Shown piece after piece: positions 58,598 to 64,000 of a DNA stretch of 64,000 bases. Source of the stretch: Anopheles merus (lineage: Eukaryota > Arthropoda > Insecta > Diptera > Culicidae); contig NC_054084.1 of assembly GCF_017562075.2 (NCBI RefSeq), positions 19,528,889 to 19,592,888 of the forward strand. The letters are read 5' to 3'. Made by a program: the position numbers and the translations under genes. Position 1 is the first letter of the stretch. Each line of letters begins with the position of its first letter. The notes below the pieces were generated by a model that was not told where the DNA came from, ran no database searches, and saw nothing but the letters and a program-made list of their open reading frames with translations.

Positions 58598-61500
58598 CTG
58601 GTGTAAAAAAAAAGATAAAAATAAAACGATAAAAAAGGATTGTGCAAGAGATTGCAAAGGTCATAAAGGGTACACAGAAGAGGTTGAACGTACAAGGAAA
58701 GCGAACTGCTGTGCTGTAGAAAGGGTTTATGTTGAACAAAAGCAGGAGAAAAAGGGATTTGAAACCTTCCCGTAGCAAACAAAAGAAAACGTTGAACCAG
58801 TCACTGGTCACCGACCCATTCCTTTGCGAAGCCCCAACAAAAAATAGTAGGAGGATTGGACAGCAAAAGTTGTCGTAAATTGACACATAATTTGAACCTA
58901 AACAGTATAAAGGGCACATTGGATTTGGGAGGACGATCTCGAGTTTGCTTTTTTTTGTGGGAAGATTCGAACTTTGTTTTCCATTCCATACTTTCAACCG
59001 AGAGCGATAAATTGAAGGTATGGAGAATGAATTATCACACTGCACTATATTATCTATATTTTGTATAGCTTTTTTATAGACTCTTCTTTAACTTTTTGCT
59101 CCCTCCCTGTCTCTCTCTCCGCAACACAGGAAACGTTTAATATTTGCGCAATAAATTTCCCATCCAAAAACACGACTATTTATATGAAAGCGTGCTATCT
59201 CCGAGGCTCACAGCATGATATATATACAGCTTTCCTGCCGCTAACCGCTGAATCATACTGGATGCTAGAAGCACACACCAAGCAAAGAACCTGCGCGGCG
59301 AAAAAAACCCAATTCAACCAACAAAACGGTTGTGGATTATTTGCTTCCTTTCATTACGGTGGCCCTCCACCGGCCACCACACACACACACACATCGTTAA
59401 GATGCAATAAAAATAAATCAACTGAATTTCCCTTCGTTTGGGTTTCCGGTTACTCGGAAAATTGTTTAACACACTGAATTACGTTCGGCAAGTGAAGCGG
59501 CGGCTTCCACCGTTCCAAACCGTTCCAACGAGCGAGATTTCGTTTCTGTGCGCGCCCGCTGGGTAGGTAGCGTGATTTTGGGCCAAAACGCTACTTCTTT
59601 ACAACAGCAGCGCCGAACCATCGCCACTTCCGGTCGCCAGGAAAAGAAACGAAACCTCTCAACAAAGCGATCGAGGCGCTTCCCTACTGCCATAAGACCT
59701 CTTCCAAACATCCTTTCCTTGGGAAAGAAATAACGCCTAGCAAGGCATGGGGAAGGTTCAGCATAGAAAACGAGTGGAGAAGAAGATGATTACTTTTATT
59801 GCTTTTTGATGGTACGGGCACCGGTCTTTTTTCGGAGGAGGAAATGCTCCACAGGATGCCACTAGAGCGAAGAGGACACCACACCGCATAAGTAGAGCGG
59901 GAAAAATAGAGAAAAAATTACCTTTTCTGCCCATCGTTTGCAATCAGCCCCAGCCCAGCACAGCACGTTACTGTAATGCATCTAAGACGGCTCCTCCTTC
60001 CACACTACTAACCGATCGATTGAGCTGCTTAAATTGGCCATTGGCTTTTGGCTCGAGCCGTAAACACTGGCTCCACAAAGGAAAGGAAGGAAAATCTCAC
60101 AAGATTACGTGTGAGCCCAAGGACAATTATTGCTGCCAGGGAGAGAACACAATCCTGCACACTCTTGTTGAATTGGCAATCGAGAGAGCAGGATGAAAAC
60201 GACAATCACACAAACGTCACAAAACTTTGATTTCACCTTCCTGGCATTGCCTCCGCTCTGCTAGCAATCCTTGAACGTGCTTCCGTTTATGTAATTACAC
60301 GTATAAAAGCATGCTTGAACGGACCCACGGTTCGGACACCTCACACAGCCCACCATCCAACCGATCCGAGGTTCAACTTCCGTCGCCCAGCACGGACACA
60401 AACACGAATCGGTACGAAGATGTACGCTCTCTGCCCGGACGTGGCTGCTTCTTCTGTAGCGCCTTTCGTATTGGTTTTTATTACTATTACACTGCCGCTG
60501 GTACTACACCCCACCCACCGGCGGTCACTCAGATAGAATAATCGACACAGAGAGAGGGCGGCAGCTTCCGTCCAGTATACGAGTGGAGAATAATATAATA
60601 TTCCGCTCGTCTTCACGGGACAACGATTAACGTTTGCGACCCATTGGCGACCCCCGCTGGCTGTGTGCTTCACTCAACCGGCCCGGAACTCGTGATGGTG
60701 TTGCCAGCAAAAAATAATCCATTCCTTGCTCCCGATCCCCGGCTTCCCCGGGCAAAACCACCCGTGCGAAGTATAATGATCTTATTTTTATTTAAGTATT
60801 CAGCTAGCGCAAATGGGCCAGCTGAAGAAAAAACGAGCACACGCTCACCAACAATCCTTCCGGTTCGGATTGGACGGTTGGTGTGTGCCGGGTGAAAGCG
60901 CGCCAAGGAAAACCATCCCTCCATACAAACACACACACACACACAGCGGATTGTGGGGGGATCAGTGGCAAATAATAATAAATCCTCTAATGGTATCCGG
61001 GCGTTTTGGTTGATTTTCGTTGCCGTCCAGCCGCCGTGGCGGTACTTGTGGGCACTATTACTCGATTCGCATGCAAACGAGGTACATTTCGATGGGAGGC
61101 AAAGGGAGGGTGTTTCGTGGTGGTAGTAGTAGTATCAGCAGCATGCTGAGCAGTAAATGGTTTTATGCATTAGCCAGGTTTGGTTTGGTTTGCCACTGCC
61201 ACTGCACAAGGAGCAAGGAAATACGGGTAATGGGGGAAGAATTAGGAAAACACAGTCGATGGAATTTGTGGCACTAAATGATGCAATCAGTCGAAAATGA
61301 ATGGTAATCAATGGTAACAAATGGCGGCTAATTGATGAAGATCAAGCATGGAGCAATGTTGGCAGAAGTTTGTATTGGATCGTGATTTGAATAATAAGGG
61401 AAGAATGTGTAGTAATGAAACTTATTACACATTTTAACACCTCAACTACAGGAAAAACAAATAGAGAGCATGAATACCAGGGCATCGATCACATTAGAAG

Positions 61501-64000
61501 GAAAAATAAACGTTCTTTGATCAATGTTCTATAAAGTGGAAAATATAATACAATACAATTGCACAAACATTAAAAACAAGAGCGAATGAAAAAAAAAAAG
61601 ATTGATATGACGAGGTACAGTCAAAATAAGTCCATCATGGGTTCTAGACCAGTGCTGCAAAATGTCATGAGCATCACAAGAAGTTCACCAAAGAAAACAA
61701 ATAACATACCCGTGATAGCTTGATGCTCATTGCTGCTACTCAATGAAAGTGTGTCATGACATGCCGAACACGACATGCGAGTGCTTGAGTTAAACGCGAC
61801 ACTCTGACTGACAAGATGAAAATTATGCCGGCGCAAGCATAATCATGACTTTTTCTGCCTGTGAACAGTGCTGCCAAATGTCACTGTTTCTGTCACCAAT
61901 TCTCATGCCTGAAACGAAGCTCAAATCAGCTCACGCACACAACTGAGATGATTAGTGATGAGACTCAAAAAGTTGGAGAGCCAATCACATGCTTGGTGAC
62001 ATTTTGTTTAGCGCCCAACTCTTGATCACTCACTTGGTCACGACATTTTGTGATATATCACAACATGCATGCTATTCACGACATTCTTGGAACATACTTG
62101 GCGAGTGGTCCCAAACATCAAAATGAGCATTCTTTCTCGCTACGTCTGCTTTGTATGTTGGGTTTGAGCGAACATTTGAACGTAAAAGCAAGCTCATTTA
62201 TTTTATGATGAGATGATTGATATGTGATGATCACCGACAGAAAATGTCGCGACCAAGTCTGACTGACCAAGGATTTGGTTGCACAAAATGTCTCTAAGCA
62301 TATGATGGTCGCATCAACTGTTTGAGTCTCACCTCTGATCATCACAGTAGAGTTCGTGACGCTGACATGATTTTGTTTCAGTCGGAATTTGTCATGACTA
62401 TGTCAGTGACATTTTACAGAATTGATCACATTAAAAAAAGTTACGAACCATGTATTGGTCACACCAATCGTTTTGAGTATCACCTCTGGTCGTCACAATT
62501 GAGACCGTAACGCTGATATGGATTTTGTTTCAAAATATTTGGATTTGAAAATATTTGGAAAAATATTTTTCTCTGACTCAGGAATAATTTTACTAATAGA
62601 AAGTGCTTTAAGCTGAGTGTCCTTACTGTTGCAGCAAATTTATAGATACGATTTTGGTACATTGAAGTAGGGGTGATGGATGTATGGATGACGAACGCGC
62701 ATTTGAATTCGTCCAGGGTTTTGCCTATGCCACGGGTCAAGGGTCAACACCAACCAAACTAAGATAAAAACTAAGGAACCCAATCGGCTGCTTTCGATAG
62801 GAAGATTTTCAGAAGGATCTTTGAGCCCGTATCTTTGGAAGGTGCCGGTACAATGACGGCGATCTTACTGTCATACAAAGTATCAAGCTCGCCATGGTCG
62901 TAAAGTCCTGGTACTTAAATAATTTTACAATGAAACAAGGGACATCATAGATTTTCAAAATTGTAAGTGTTGAAATTGACAACCACAAAGCAAACCATTG
63001 ACCATCTTCAAAGGATATCATCTTCAAAGGTAATCAAGAGTAAATAGTTAATGTATCAACATTCAAACAGTTAGATAGTCACACCCATACACATGTTTTC
63101 GTCTCGATTGCGATACAATTGATTTAAAAGCTCTAAGTGTACAAATAGTGTTGTATAATGTGATTTATTACCAAACAATGAGTTTTCTGTCTATAAAAAG
63201 CATCAATTTGAAAACTTCATCATGAACACACAAGCACAAACATAACAAGAATAAAAAAAAGTTGACACACACGCAATACCCACATACACTATTACCAAAC
63301 AAAACTTGCCCTCCACCATGATAAAGTGCTATCGAGTTGGAAAAGGGTTGCAAAAAAAAAACGGGCAGTGAGTGAAAAACTGCCATCGATCCGAGGCGCC
63401 CGGAATGTATGCAATCAATCTGAATAATAAAAAAATACATCTCAAATTGATCCTTGATGGCATAACTCTAAATTACCCTTTTTTTTGCCATCCCTTCCCA
63501 CATGCTTCACATTCTCCACCCATGTCTCCTTCTGTAGTAGTTGCTTGCCTGCTTACCCTATCAAAAGGCATCGAGAAAGAAGCGACTTGAGAAGCATCAT
63601 GAGCCACCATATAAGAACTCCTTACAACTTTGCTGATCCTTTGTGAAACCAAATACAGGCGCACACACACACACCCGTACAGGCACTAACAACCCTTCCG
63701 AAACTTATCATCCGAGAGGTGGCCCAAAAAAAAAACCTCCCCGGTTCCCATACGAATGGGCGGGAGAAGAAGGTGGCAAATGTATCGAAAATTGTGTACA
63801 ATTTTTCATTTCACCCTTCGGTTCGCACGCGGCTGTGGCTCTTGGCGGATGGCGCCATATTTCTACCGTTTGCTTGGCCGGAGGAACGCAATGCCTGCCT
63901 GCCCAATCCGCCCATTTTTAGGCTTCTCCATTTCCTTTCCTCCCTCTCCCAAGAAGTAGCAAGCTGGCAGCAAGAACTTGATCGATTCTTTCTCCTTCTT
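58598..64000 (-). other. Probable Ctf18/cutlet intron, no exon recognised
   Basis: A pyrimidine-rich acceptor tract on the minus strand borders the exon at 58597, so this region should be intron. It contains short (CA)n tracts and a repeat-rich stretch at 61640-62540. No frame on either strand resembles the rest of a Ctf18 protein or another known family. Confidence 0.5.
61640..62540. repeat. Repeat-rich block with CAGTGCTGC.AAATGTCA and TGTCATGAC motifs
   Basis: CAGTGCTGCAAAATGTCA (about 61651) recurs as CAGTGCTGCCAAATGTCA (about 61867). A ~70-bp segment containing GAGTCTCACCTCTGATC (62323) recurs diverged at about 62475. This is probably a mosaic of eroded transposons. Confidence 0.45.

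Overview
This looks like nuclear genomic DNA of an anopheline-type mosquito (Diptera). GC-rich coding exons with GT-AG introns sit in a long AT-rich background. That background is full of microsatellites, tRNA-derived SINE copies and small inverted-repeat DNA transposons. The species call is an inference from gene structure and repeat style; no database was searched.

The backbone is one large plus-strand gene, the mosquito orthologue of the paired-like homeobox gene Drgx (dorsal root ganglia homeobox). Seven coding exons are visible at 2077-2168, 2251-2352, 17150-17269, 17503-17705, 25679-25891, 47179-47303 and 54328-54953. All splice phases agree, and they encode about 493 residues: a Q50 homeodomain, a long Ser/Thr/Pro-rich linker, a PGLCSCC motif and a C-terminal OAR motif. 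The start-codon exon was not found and probably lies upstream of base 1.

Two complete minus-strand genes are nested in Drgx introns. In the 8-kb intron (17706-25678) is a four-exon secreted protein of 573 residues (22064-20146). It joins an intact trypsin-like domain to a second, catalytically dead chymotrypsin-fold domain. In the 21-kb intron (25892-47178) is a five-exon regucalcin/SMP-30 gene (33340-31849, 310 residues) with all expected metal and active-site residues. It has a TATA box and a TCAGT initiator. Beyond the Drgx 3' UTR, on the minus strand and convergent with it, are the last two exons of a Ctf18/cutlet-type clamp-loader gene (58597-58537 and 58234-58134). The rest of that gene probably lies to the right of the window.

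The remaining sequence is introns and intergenic DNA dominated by repeats. Two 431-bp elements (11413-11843 and 22517-22947, opposite orientation) carry a THAP zinc-finger fragment, P-element-like ends and exact 7-bp target duplications. There are also a 287-bp hAT-like hairpin MITE, a long-inverted-repeat Tc1-like structure with a smaller Tc1-like MITE inside it, and a MITE cluster just upstream of the last Drgx exon. SINE copies number five, one with a perfect 12-bp target duplication. Several degenerate minisatellites complete the picture. No rRNA, convincing tRNA gene, CRISPR array or bacterial-type feature was seen.
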